From Macrostomum hystrix (Eukaryota; Platyhelminthes; Macrostomidae): 64,000 bases of DNA. How positions within the stretch are numbered: the stretch's first letter is position 1; each line of letters opens with the position of its first letter. A program made the translations under genes and the position numbers. Positions 10,353 through 21,412 of the stretch are shown here, piece after piece. Under the pieces are notes generated by a model. It saw only the letters and a list, made by a program, of their open reading frames with translations. It ran no database searches and was not told the origin of the DNA. Where the stretch lies: the NCBI GenBank assembly GCA_950097015.1, contig CATNEN010000038.1, forward strand, positions 4,137,001-4,201,000, in the 5' to 3' direction.

Positions 10353-13300
10353 CTAGGCCGACCTTGTTACATCAGTCCTAGGTTCGTCGTCATCGCTAGT
10401 GCGACTTCCTTGACTGGGCCTCCCAGCTTCTTGGCTAGCGCCGCCGAAGTTGTACTTTAGTTCGGTGGATCGGCACACAGCAGCGGCTGTTAAACTGGGC
10501 AGCGCCATCTGGATTCGCGGCGCCCTGGACGGATCCAGCAGGTGATCAAACAGCTGGCTGAGGTTTTTCAGTGCGGTAGCTCGCCAGTCAGCTGGTGTGG
10601 TTACACGGCAGCTGCAGGCGAGGCCGTAGATGTTCAGGTTCAGCAGCAGGGCGGCCCGGCCGAAGCCGCTCCTGTCTTTGCCGGCTCGCCGGTAGAGGGG
10701 AAACACGGTAGCCTCGTCGGCCGAGCCGCTGCGTGTCGGTGTCAGGTCGTCGCGAATGAGCGATTTCGAGCCGCACAGAATGACGGCGTGCCGCTGCAGG
10801 TGTTTAAAGAGAGACCGATTCACCGATCATAGAACTTAAAGGTTGTAGCCTAGCAGTTTTAGCCTTGGACTAACGGCATGAAGGTCGAGGGTTCGATTCG
10901 TAAAATATCTGGAAAAGTATGGGACGCCTAGCAAGACAATTAACTCCGCAATGCTTCAGTTCAACCGACTGCTAACTGGGTACCGGCATCAGCTGGCACA
11001 AGAGCAGCGGCTGTGCTGTCGGCTGCACATCTGACCCAAGTATGGCAGTTGTTATCTATTTTTTATTTTTAGTCATATTGTTGAGACGACTATTATCCAT
11101 ATTCTAAGAGGAACGAAATCCCCATCCTAAAACGAGTATCCCGAGAGTCATTGTCAGGAGGTCAGGCTGACTCGCAGCCGCAGCTGTCACTCACCAGCGG
11201 GCAGTCAATCACAGCTCCAGTCAGCGTGACCATCTGGGCTGTCAGACCATAGGCAGCGGCGCAGAGCTTCTCTTCCGATTTGGTCAGTTTCAACCAGCAG
11301 CCGCTCAGCGGCGGTTGCAAGCTGACGCCGGCGATGCTGTCGCCCTGGTTGCCCAGGCGGAATATCTGACGCAGCTCCGTCAGCGAAATGGCTCTCTGGG
11401 CTGCCAGCTGCAGCCGCAGCGATTGCGCACTGGTGCGGCTCTTGGCCAAATCTGATCCGCTTCGTTCGAGGACCTCCTGTGCCGCTTCGATTGATTGGCG
11501 AACTGTAACAAAATTGATTGACAGGTTGACTGCAAACATTCATAGGATGAAACATTTTCCGGATAATTATTCTGCTCACAAAACTTCATCATGTCGGATC
11601 TTACTGTTGTATTGCATTGATTAGAATGTTAATTAGGCTCGTAATTTTTTTTTCAACCAATATGGAATTCGCAATAGAGGCTTATACTGAGCAATGTTCG
11701 TTGTCCTTGTCACCAGGGTCTTAGACAGGAATCACTTTCACATAAATCGTCATCGGTTTGGGAGCTATGGTGAAGTAGGCAGTGCGCATATTGTAATACC
11801 CCCGTGGTCTATCACCAGGGGGGAATAGCATGGTATTTTTACTGTTAAACAGGCGGGTGATTCGCCAGTTCATACACGGGTTCTGGTGGTTTGATTTAGA
11901 GAATTTTTAGTATCGAAAAAGCATGAAAATCTCACGCTCAGCAATGCAGGCGTTCAATTGTGCGTTGCTGCCTCGCAGCTGCTCCAACTGATGACGCCAG
12001 TTGGCTAGGCTGCTCAGCCGATTATGCAGCACTTGACGATTGAGCATCAGGATTTCGAGCGACTCGGAGGAAGACTGCTCAGCCAAAGCTGACTGGGTGC
12101 AACTTCTCAAACGAGTTGCGGTCCGCTCGAGATCGATGGACTTAACGTCCAGCCCAAGAAGCCGCCGAAGACTCAGCACGCTGTAGGAAGCAGTGCGTCC
12201 GCTGCTGTTGAAGCTCGCAAGTTCGACGCTCAGGTGGCAACGGCTAGTCGATAACTTGAGTCCATTGTGAGTCTCTGGGGCGACAAACAGGTAGATGCCT
12301 TTGAATCGAAGCGCCACGCGGGCAGCTGAAGCTGACATCTGTGTGGCCAGCGAGTCGTCCGTGGTGACGCAATCTTGGCCATAGAGGCTGCGCCTACGAG
12401 GTGCTGGTAGCCTCAAGTCCTCTTGACGACGCAGATCAGTGTCATCGTACTCGCTGGCCGACGGCAGGGTCGGTGGACGCCGCAAATCGCGCGCCAATTG
12501 AAGATCAGCAATGCTCAGCAACAGGCGCCTGGCAGACTTGTCAAATGTGTCAATCTTGTCTCTGTGGTTGCTAGGCAGTTTGTTGCCAGGGACGCTGTAG
12601 AAAGCGATGGAGAATCTGGACAGCCGACGGACGGGGCATGCGATTGGCGAGCCGCAGAGGGCGTCGGTCATGCTCGGTGTTTGGTCCCATCGAAGTAGGC
12701 CGTCGTAGCATCTGGTCACAAACTCTGAGCTGATTTTTAAATACAAGCAAAGCTTTAATTGTCAATAATTGAGTTGACAATTTGAATTGTCAAAGCTTGA
12801 ATAGAAGGTTCAGAAGCTCCGCCTAGGCAAAGGCCATTAGACGAAGAAGGCTGAGATGGCGCAGACACATGTGGTGGTCCACAAGCTGATGAAGTCAAAC
12901 AGCTTGACAAAGCTTTTCTGAGTTAAAGGGTGTACCTGATTGATTGTCACTTATAGTAAAAAATTGGTCCTTAATTTAGAATCTTCAATATCTGCCTTTG
13001 TTTCAGGTGCGTCAGAAGGATCTTTGTAGTTAGAGTGATTAGAGCGCCATACTCACGACTTGAAGGTCGGGAGTTCGATTTCCGAATCCACTGGTACTAT
13101 TTGTTTGTCATTTAAAAAGCATTAGCTGGAGCAATTGAGGGTTGGGTGTCGCGTCCCCCCAGTCCATGGACTGGACAGCTGCATGCAGCCGACAGTTTTT
13201 CAGCTGCATTTATGATTCAAATGGAGGCAGGCTTAAAAAAAAGATTTAAATTCTGTTGCAACAGAAAAACTGTCATTCGTAGTACATATGGCATTGAGTT

Positions 13301-13577
13301 GCACTTTCTAGCTATTTTAGAACCTATAGCTATTTTAAAATTGAGCAAACAAACTAATTAACACACAACCACAACACTTAATTGCCACTCACCGCAATAT
13401 TTGCTTCTGACAGACTGAATCAGACTGAAACAACTCAAAGTAGACCTGGCTATCGACAGTAAGGCTCGAATCATCGCTTCCAACATGGCATGGCTGGAGA
13501 ATGACAGCCTCAAGATGGCGCAAGCGAAGGGTAGAAAGAAACTCGCCGAGGGTTAAATAATGTGAGGACATTGCCAT
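10353..13577 (-). CDS. UVRAG: UVRAG / Vps38-like subunit of PI3-kinase complex II, four exons
   Basis: On the minus strand the exons are 13577-13393, 12729-11936, 11502-11195 and 10793-10353. Phases (2, 1, 0) match and give about 575 residues. UVRAG partners Beclin 1, VPS34 and VPS15 in endosome maturation and autophagy. In order I see an N-terminal RLRHLEAVIL and a C2-like segment that crosses the first splice (CQKQILRSEFVTRCYDGLL, compare the vertebrate YRSEV...NPTW region). A helical or coiled-coil part follows (about residues 210-365). The BARA-like part then has LTELRQIF, AAYGLTAQMV, DCPL|RHAVI, SLIRDDL and FPLYRR, all aligned with vertebrate UVRAG. The protein is shorter than the human one (about 700) and lacks most of the Ser-rich tail. 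Its introns carry two SINEs and a dispersed repeat. It is head to head with TRMT112. Confidence 0.85.
10838..11046 (+). mobile_element. tRNA-derived SINE family A in a UVRAG intron
   Basis: The head GGTTGTAGCCTAGCAG...GAGGGTTCGATTCG carries a B box, and the body contains ACCGGCATCAGCTGGCACAA, GCGGCTGTGCTGTCGGCTG and CATCTGACCCAAGTATGG. It lies in the last UVRAG intron, antisense to UVRAG. It diverges from the copies at 7027 and 13025 in its tail. Confidence 0.6.
11696..11815. repeat. Dispersed repeat copy 2 (UVRAG intron)
   Basis: GTCCTTGTCACCAGGGTCTT, ATCACTTTCACATAAATCG, GGTTTGGGAGCTATGGTGAA and GTAGGCAGTGCGCAT match the blocks at 9415-9610 in the same order and orientation. It lies in the UVRAG intron at 11503-11935. 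Confidence 0.55.
13025..13200 (+). mobile_element. tRNA-derived SINE family A in UVRAG intron 1
   Basis: The tRNA-like head has an A box (GTGATTAGAGCGCC) and a B box (GGGAGTTCGATTTCC). It is followed by AGCATTAGCTGGAGCAA and the tail CAGTCCATGGACTGGACAG. It matches the copies at 7027 and 45895 and lies antisense to UVRAG. Confidence 0.7.
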
Positions 13578-14950
13578 GTGTATATTCTTTAGTGTTTTAA
13601 TTGTTTCATTTACCTAGATTTCTTTGAACCTTGTGGTCAAGTCTAACAACTTAGACTTGATTGAAAGCATGAACAAAATTACTGTTTTTATGACATAGAG
13701 TCAGAAAGCAGACTGGAATGAGATATGAGATATGGTTTATGAAATGGTTTTGATTCAAACGAATAATAATCAAGGCTTTTTTAGACTCTCTACTTAAGTT
13801 TTTTTTTATGTCATACACTAAGGCACAGATCACACAATTAGTTCCATAGAAAGAAGTAAAAAATAGTCATGAAATTCGTAACATTGGTAACACTCCTTAC
13901 TTAACTGCACGAGCAATAACATTAGTTAAAGAAATTTAGTTAAAAACTTGCCTATTAGTAAATACATATTAGTCATTTGGTCATTAGTCATATCAATATA
14001 TTCTTAATATATGCATTAGTTATATAGTGATAACAAATGCAAAATAGCAGCAAAATAAATAATAACTGAACAATGAAAAAATTCTGTAAACAGACTTCAA
14101 GCAATCACACTACTGCGCGAAGCATTAAGCTTATTAAATGACATTCTAATAAAAACATTTGTAGGATTCTTTCAAACATTATAAATAAAAATAATCCAAA
14201 ATTTTTTTTGACAAAAAACTGAAAACGTGCATTGCATCAAAGAATATGTTTAAAGAAGTCTGTAGACTTCCTTTAAAAATTCTGATCTATAAGAAAATGT
14301 GTCCGTCAAATGTTAATTGTGTTGTCAGCAGTCAGATCGTATGGTTATGTGGCTAAAATTGAAACATTTTTTAATACCAATCAGACGAAAAAACTGACCA
14401 GTTTCTCTTTCAAAAAAGATTAATTCATTCTAATTTTTTTAACAGACAAATGAATCAACATATCGATTGTTCAAGTGTTATATATACGAGATACAAATAA
14501 AATTGTTTTTGTGTAAGTACTACAACTGAGCGACTTCTAAGAAGATAACATGTTTAAAAAAGCGCAAAATTTACCACCAACGAGTGTTATAGCAAAAGTA
14601 GGCCTACTTTAGATTATAGGCCTATATGAATGTATTGATGATTATATTATAAAATAGTCAATCTGCTACTTATTGCTCTGACTTATGTATCAAGCGTGCG
14701 ACAAAAAGATAAACCACAGGACAGTAACAGCTCGTAAAAAAATGGTCCTGACTCTTGTTAAGCGACAATTTTCGGAAACAAAACGTTCTGCGATATTTCT
14801 GTGCCTCTATTTAAAGAATATTTGCTTCCAAATGACAAGTATAAGAAAGAAAATGTAATCAATGAATAGAAATGGCATAGGCCTATATTCCTTTTTTATA
14901 CCAGTGCTGGGGGAAATAAATGTTTGAGTAACTCGTTTATTTATACAATA
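13578..14950. other. Divergent intergenic region between UVRAG and TRMT112 (proximal part)
   Basis: AT-rich DNA between head-to-head genes must contain the UVRAG promoter. I see no open frame of interest, no tandem array and no recognisable element. Confidence 0.4.
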
Positions 14951-15332
14951 GGTTGATTAGCTCTTTGTAGTTTTTCTACCGCGCATGTCATGCAAATAAC
15001 AATTTTAGGTCTTACATTAGCAGCCCTGAAAAATGCTGTCCCTTAATAGTGATAGGATAGAGCCTAGGCCGTTGCTTTAGACCTAGATGTTCTCTCTCGA
15101 AAAAAGTTTGGTTTGAAAAGTTGATTAATACACAGCACTTTAGCAATTTAACTACAGGTTTTTAGGCTCTTCACTTGTATCTTATACACACTGTTCTTTA
15201 ACACTCATGGCGTATATATTTTAAATGCATTATCGCCTCTCTGCTTTTCCTGCCTCTCTGTGTGTGGCCTCACTAACTTAACTCTCACTAATTTTCTCTG
15301 GCTTCTCCATTTTGATTTCTCTCACATGTATG
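14951..15332. repeat. Duplicated module, copy 1, upstream of TRMT112
   Basis: About 380 bp is collinear with 17957-18300. Shared blocks are TTAGCTCTTTGTAG, CATGCAAATAACA, GGTCTTACATTAGCAGCCCT, TGTTCTCTCTCGAAAA, ACAGGTTTTTAGGC, CTGCTTTTCCTGCCTCTC, TGGCCTCACTAACT and TCTCACTAATTTTCTCTGGC. Both copies hold an octamer ATGCAAAT (here 14990-14997), a POU-factor type site. This copy starts about 1.1 kb before the TRMT112 start codon. Confidence 0.85.
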
Positions 15333-16081
15333 ATAATGTTGTATAATTTTATAATAAATTGTAAATAAGTAAATGGGTAGGCCTATGACCTAGGTCTTCC
15401 CAATAGAAAATTCTTTGGTAGGCCTAGTGCCTATAATATACCCTAGCTTAGGGCCTATTGTTTTGTATTGAGCAGTATCAAATCTTCAGGTCATATGCCT
15501 AGCTATTGCAATGTAGCCTAGCTCACTTTGTCTTCTTGAAGCCTTTTTAAGATCACAAACAAATATTTTCTTAAAGTCAGTCTAACCACTTATTCAAGAG
15601 AACAAACATTTTGAAAGCCCTGATTAGCAATGTTAAGTCTAGACTAGAATTCAATTTTCAAAGCAAGGACAAGGTTTAGTAATGTTTGCCTACTACTAGG
15701 CATATCTACCTTGTTAGTTTGATGTAGCCTATCTATGTTATTATTATATGTAAGAATTTTCCAACAGTTTTATGGTTTAAAGGCCATATTGAGTGAGTGA
15801 GTGTTTTTGTGTTGCACCAAGGCTAAACTAAATAAGAAGAAAAATATTTGCTAATGTTTTGTTTTTGACATTCTACTAAGCTGCAATTTCAATTTAGCAA
15901 TCCTGGCTTTACTATATTTACAGGCTTTAATTTTATTGAAAAGTTTTAGCAATCTTTTTCAGTGTTTTATTTATCACAAAGAGAACTAGTTCAATTATTC
16001 ATGTTTTATATTTTCATAGTAATGTTTTAAAGGCCCAGTGACTGGTGAACTCTACATTTTCAGCACTCAAGACAAAAAAAG
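15333..16081. other. Upstream region of TRMT112
   Basis: AT-rich sequence has several TAGGCCTA-like words that recur elsewhere in intergenic DNA of the window. No gene is seen. It presumably holds the TRMT112 promoter, but no core element is clear. Confidence 0.35.
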
Positions 16082-16483
16082 ATGAAGCTTCTTCTGCACA
16101 ACATGCTGACCTCAACCATGATCAAAGGGGTTAAGAAAGGCTATCCGCTGCTATTGCGGGCCACCAAAGTGGAACTGCAGCCAGTAGAATTTGATGCTGG
16201 CTTTGTAGTTCGCATGCTGCCCAGGCTGGACTGGACTGGCCTGACCTCGGCTATGCAGTGCTTGAACCAGCCTGGCCTGCTAGCTGACAGCCTGCCAGAC
16301 CTGCCACCGACTGTTCCCGATGATTACGCCAGTAATGAGGAGTTCTTGAAGATGGCTCACACCGCCCTGATGCAACTGGAAGTGATGGAAGGCTGTCTGG
16401 TCTGCCCAGAGACTGGGCGCGAGTTTCCCATTGTGAAAGGCATTCCCAACATGCTGATTAATGATAATGAGGCTGCATGAAGC
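16082..16483 (+). CDS. TRMT112: TRMT112-like methyltransferase activator subunit
   Basis: A single exon encodes about 133 residues, close to the length of TRMT112 in other animals (about 125). The N-terminus MKLLLHNMLTS, the central VEFDAGFVVRMLPRLDW, the NEEFLKMAH segment and the C-terminal CPETGREFPIVKGIPNML are hallmark stretches of the family. TRMT112 is a small zinc-binding activator that stabilises several methyltransferases acting on tRNA, rRNA and the release factor eRF1. The start is the only ATG consistent with MKLL. The residual zinc-site pair CLVC lies near residue 120. AATAAA at 16818-16823 is a likely poly(A) signal. It is head to head with UVRAG. Confidence 0.93.
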
Positions 16484-16902
16484 CATGAAGTTCCGATGGG
16501 CTTGACCTGATGCTTCTGAAGAGTCTCCATTGAATTAAGATCGCACCTTTTCTTGTTTTTTTTTCCAACTATTGTTACGCCTGAAGTCCAGTTTATTGCT
16601 GATTTAGTGTCATATTTTTATTATTGATTTGCGAAGGCCTATAGCTGTTCTAATTAGCGTTTATTATCAAAATGGATTGCATTTGCATTGCTATTCTGTC
16701 AGCTAAAATTTGTGCTGAATTAAGTTTTCTTTCAAAATAATTTTTTAAGCGTTGTAATTTCTAGACACATTTGCTGGCGCCTCTTGTCATCCGGCTAAAA
16801 TATCAGCAAGTGTGCTCAATAAATATATAAACTTCTCCTTTGACTATATTATGCGGATAAATAATGCAACATTAATTTGTGTTTCTCTGGGCTTTTTAAT
16901 TT

Positions 16903-17732
16903 ACTGGTCTTTTGATGCGCAATCACCTGTTATATAGCTTGCCACTGGATGCATCACCTGTTAGACAGCTGGTCTTTTGATGCGTAATCACCTGTTATAT
17001 AGCTTGCCACTGGATGCATCACCTGTTAGACAGCTGGTCTCTTGATGCGTAATCACCTGTTATATAGCTTGCCACTGGATGCATCACCTGTTAGACAGCT
17101 GGTCTTTTGATGCGTAATCACCTGTTATATAGCTTGCCACTGGATGCATCACCTGTTAGACAGCTGGTCTCTTGATGCGTAATCACCTGTTATATAGCTT
17201 GCCACTGGATGCATCACCTGTTAGACAGCTGGTCTCTTGATGCGTAATCACCTGTTATATAGCTTGCCACTGGATGCATCACCTGTTAGACAGCTGGTCT
17301 CTTGATGCGTAATCACCTGTTATATAGCTTGCCACTGGATGCATCACCTGTTAGACAGCTGGTCTCTTGATGCGTAATCACCTGTTATATAGCTTGCCAC
17401 TGGATGCATCACCTGTTAGACAGCTGGTCTCTTGATGCGTAATCACCTGTTATATAGCTTGCCACTGGATGCATCACCTGTTAGACAGCTGGTCTCTTGA
17501 TGCGTAATCACCTGTTATATAGCTTGCCACTGGATGCATCACCTGTTAGACAGCTGGTCTCTTGATGCGTAATCACCTGTTATATAGCTTGCCACTGGAT
17601 GCATCACCTGTTAGACAGCTGGTCTCTTGATACGTAATTACCTGTTAGACAGCTGGTCTCTTGATACGTAATCACCTGTTATATAGTTCGCCACTGGATG
17701 CGTCACCTGCTAGTAGACAGCTGGTCTCCAGA
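16903..17732. repeat. 65-bp minisatellite, about 12.8 copies
   Basis: The unit begins CTGGTCTCTTGATGCGTAAT and ends ACCTGTTAGACAG. Successive starts at 16969 and 17034 confirm a 65-bp period. It consists of two internally related halves (ATCACCTGTTATATAG and ATCACCTGTTAGACAG), suggesting an older shorter unit. Units are nearly identical until the last two, which are truncated. It lies just after the TRMT112 poly(A) signal. Confidence 0.95.
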
Positions 17733-17956
17733 CCCCATTTTCTAGTGTCTACTTGTTTGCCAGTCAGCGCAAATAGTATTTTTGGTGCGACTAGAGTATT
17801 CTTATAAATTTTTGGCTCATTCGTAATGATTATCTGGCTCTAATTTTGTTTTCTTACGGCAGCCACATTAGATGATTATTTGTATCGAGTAAACTCAGGT
17901 TTTTTAGTTTATGATGTTTTAGTGAACCCAATTTTATATCTAAATGTTTAATCATC

Positions 17957-18300
17957 AGGTTAATTAGCTCTTTGTAGAGTTTTTCTGCCGCGTGTGACAT
18001 GCAAATAACATTTTCAGGTCTTACATTAGCAGCCCTGTGGTGATAGGCCGTTTCTCTAGCTGTTCTCTCTCGAAAATGGTTTGGTTTGCAAAGTTTATAA
18101 ATACACAGTGCTACAACAACAGGTTTTTAGGCATTTCACCCGTATCTTGTACGCACTGCTTTTTAACTCTCATAGAGTATATATTTTTAGCTGCATTATC
18201 GCTTCTCTGCTTTTCCTGCCTCTCCGCATTTGGCCTCACTAACTCAACTCTCACTAATTTTCTCTGGCTTCTTCATTCGGATTTCTCGCACATGTATAAA
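17957..18300. repeat. Duplicated module, copy 2, upstream of the NTPDase gene
   Basis: This is the collinear counterpart of 14951-15332, with octamer ATGCAAAT at 17999-18006. It ends about 220 bp before the NTPDase start codon. It is about 40 bp shorter than copy 1 and differs by scattered substitutions and small gaps, so the duplication is not recent. Confidence 0.85.
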
Positions 18301-18521
18301 TAAGTTTAGACGATTCGAATCTGCTTAAAGAAGACTGTCTAGAGAGGGAAACACGACTGAAGAGCTGCTTGCCTTCGACTGCGACTTCGAACTCGCTGGT
18401 TCTGCATCGAATTCGGACGAAACTAGGAGCGGAGCTTTTGATGCATAATAAGGAGACTTCTAAGGCGCTTTTTTAAGCGAAAAAAATATTCTATCATACC
18501 GCTATATCATCACATACATGC

Positions 18522-20406
18522 ATGGTGTCATCCAGATCAGTAGCTTCTGTTCGCCTGCGTGTAGGGATCCGCTTGGAGCTGCGGATGTTGCAGTTGCTGC
18601 TAGTGTTGCTGACCTCGCAGCTGGCATCGAGCAGCCGATATTTGCAGCAACAACAGTCCGTGATCTCCGACGGTCTCAATGATGCCGTGTTCAACGACCC
18701 GACAGATCTGGCCAGCTCCGGTTGTCACCGAGCTGTGGACGAACATGGCGTTGTTCGCTTCCTCGTGCTCGACGCCGGCTCTACTGGTACTCGAGCGGTG
18801 CTGCATCAGTTTCAAGTTGAGAGGCTGAAATCCTCCGCCGAAACGGTACATGGGCCGTTGCTTCAATATCGACACCTGAATCTCATTCGGTTCATCAGAA
18901 GGCCGGGCCTGTCGGCTTTTCGAAACTTTCCCGAGCGATGCCGCAGTCAAGTGAAGTTGCTGTTAGCGGAGGCGTCGGCTGCCGTGCCACCCGGTCAGCG
19001 TGGCCTGACCTGCGTTGCTCTCCGGGCCACGGCTGGGCTGCGCCTACTGGACTTCAGGCCAAGACACCGAATTCTAAAAGCTGTGGGCGACGCGCTGGCT
19101 GGCTCTGCTGAGTTTCTGGCACCGGACATCGACGCGGCGAAGGTGCTGACTGGCCGGGAGGAGGCCAGGTTCGCCTGGTTGTCAGTGAACTACATCCTGG
19201 GAAGATTTGAGAACAGCGCTGAGAAGAGTCTGGCAACCGCGTCTTTGCTGGAGATGGGCGGCGGATCCACGCAGGTGAAAAAGATCCGACTGCTTGATTG
19301 ACATTGCTCTAACGGCTCTTTCAGAGGCCTTTAGACTAGAAATTACAGTGCTGTCAAGTCTAAGCCATGCATTTTCTTGCGTCATTTAAACGCTAACGCA
19401 CACAACAGGAATGAGGGCCCGATTGGGTAAGAAAAATAAACGAAACAAACTCGCGGACATCACTGACAACGAATATCGATAATTTGAGTGTAACTCTTCA
19501 TTTACTCATCCCTGGGTAACATTTTAGAGATGATGTGGGTTAGAGATGATCTCAGATTAATCTCAGTTTTTAATTCCATGATTTATTTGATCCCAGGTGG
19601 CATATGAAGCCGCAGATGGCGAGCTCTCGGCGCTCCCACCGACATCAGCGTCAGCGATCTCAGGTGCGTCTCGCAGACGTCGCCGACTACGCGCTCGCAG
19701 CTACCTCGGACTGGGCATTCAAGAGTCTGTTCTGCGCTTTGTTGGCTTCCAAGGCGACAGTGTCGACTCTGACGGCACCTCCAGTGGGAGAGTGTACAGC
19801 AGTCAATGCGTTGCCAGCAATCTGACACTGAATTTCAGCTTCGGACCGATCAACGTGAAGCTGCGCGGTCTCTCAAGAGACTCAAATTCTGCCGCGTCCA
19901 AGGAATGCCTGGCCCAAGCCGGCGGTCTGATGAAAAACCTGAGCGTCGACCGCGAGCTCGGCCTCTCCAAAAAAGGACCTCTATATGTTGTTTCTGGCGC
20001 GTACCACTTGCTTAAATTCTTGCGCACGTTCGGGGGCCAGGATGTCAGCTACAGCCATGCCGCCTGTTCAAATGCATCCCAAGGCGAACTGTGCAAATCC
20101 TACGCGACCACAGTGGGATTCATTGCGAGCAGGGCCGAGTTACTGTGCCGAAATCCGCCCGAGCACGGCCTGTACGAGCCCTACTACTGCATCAACATGG
20201 CCGTGCTCTCCGCCCTGCTGAACAGCTTCAACCTGGAGGACGAGGCGGCAGTGATTGGCCTCGGTGGCAGCCATTCTCTGGGCTGGACCCTCGGATTCAG
20301 TTGGGACGCACTGATGCGATCGGTGGACGCGTCGTCTGCCGCTGCGTGCGGACTGCACAGGTCCTGGCTGCTGTTGCCGCCGCTGCTGCTGCTGCTGCTT
20401 CGCTAG
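18522..20406 (+). CDS. Ectonucleoside triphosphate diphosphohydrolase (ENTPD5/6-like), two exons
   Basis: The exons are 18522-19274 and 19597-20406 (both borders phase 0), giving about 520 residues. GDA1/CD39 family NTPDases hydrolyse nucleoside tri- or diphosphates in secretory or extracellular compartments. The apyrase conserved regions are visible in order: ACR1 DAGSTGTR (about 84-91), ACR2 ALRATAGLRLL, ACR3 LTGREEARFAWLSVNYILG, ACR4 LLEMGGGSTQ at the exon border, and ACR5 GLGGSHSLGWTLG. The RSYLGLG stretch and overall pattern resemble ENTPD5/6 more than the two-TM ecto-forms. A Leu-rich signal or anchor segment lies at residues 22-34, and the C-terminus is strongly hydrophobic (LLLPPLLLLLLR). 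AATAAA lies at 20515-20520. Exon 1 sits just after the duplicated octamer module. Confidence 0.9.
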
Positions 20407-21153
20407 ATGTTTTACTAGGGCTCATGTGGAATTCAACAGTTCAAGCCAACCGCAATGTACTTAAGTCAGAGTAGCGAGGCGCCTTTTTGTTTAAATTTGG
20501 AGCAATTACGGAGAAATAAATGCAAAACAAGAGTGTCTGTCTGAGTGTCTGTCTGTCTGTCTGTATGTCTGTTATGATTTTTTCTGTTTTCATTTGCAAT
20601 GTTTAGTTGTAGTTTATTGTTTATTTTTTTACTTTAGAACTAAAAAATAGGAACTATTCAGAAAAATATCAGATTTTCTTGGCAGATGGACAACTAAAGT
20701 GCAATTTAAAACAAGCGAAACAAATAACTTTCGTGCATTTGTGGGTTTTAAGATTTAGCTCTTAGAAGAAGTTTAGTCAGTGCAGCGGGTTTAACAGTAC
20801 TGGCGTTGACGTAATTCGCATTGTCCCCTGTCATTGTATGACATAGCTGAAAGTTTACTAGAATAATGGCACACTGAGTGCTTGCATGCACGGCGAGCTC
20901 CTAAGTGAACAAGAGACAAAAAGCAATAGAGCCGTGCGATGCAGAAATTTCAATGCAATAGAAGCAGTTAGGAGGGAGATAGGAAATTAGGAAAATATTT
21001 TTATAGCGACGTTCAAAAAATTCAATTGCACTCAGGCCCCTTATAAATTGTAACTTTTTCATTCTAGAAGATACAGGTGACGGGCGGCCACAATGCGATG
21101 CTATTCCTGGAGAGATCTACTGTATCTGTATGGTTTATGGACAGGCCTGAAGT
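20407..21153. other. NTPDase 3' UTR and intergenic region
   Basis: It contains the AATAAA at 20515, a short GTCT/GTCTGTCT microsatellite at about 20536-20570 and otherwise AT-rich DNA. No gene is seen. Confidence 0.4.
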
Positions 21154-21154
21154 C

Positions 21155-21410
21155 CTGTGTCAAATCTCTCCCGTGTCAAATCTCTACTGTGTCAAATCTC
21201 TCCCGTGTCAAATCTCTCCCGTGTCAAATCTCTACTGTGTCAAATCTCTCCCGTGTCAAATCTCTACTGTGTCAAATCTCTCCCGTGTCAAATCTCTACT
21301 GTGTCAAATCTCTCCCGTGTCAAATCTCTCCCGTGTCAAATCTCTCCCGTGTCAAATCTCCACTGTGTCAAATCTCTCCCGTGTCAAATCTCTCCCGTGT
21401 CAAATCTCCC
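21155..21410. repeat. 16-bp tandem repeat, about 16 copies
   Basis: The unit is GTGTCAAATCTCTCCC with a frequent variant GTGTCAAATCTCTACT. It directly follows, on the minus strand, the last readable codons of the decayed glycine-rich gene, so expansion of this array may have removed that gene's 3' end. Its open frames are a repeat artefact. Confidence 0.95.
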
Positions 21411-21412
21411 TA

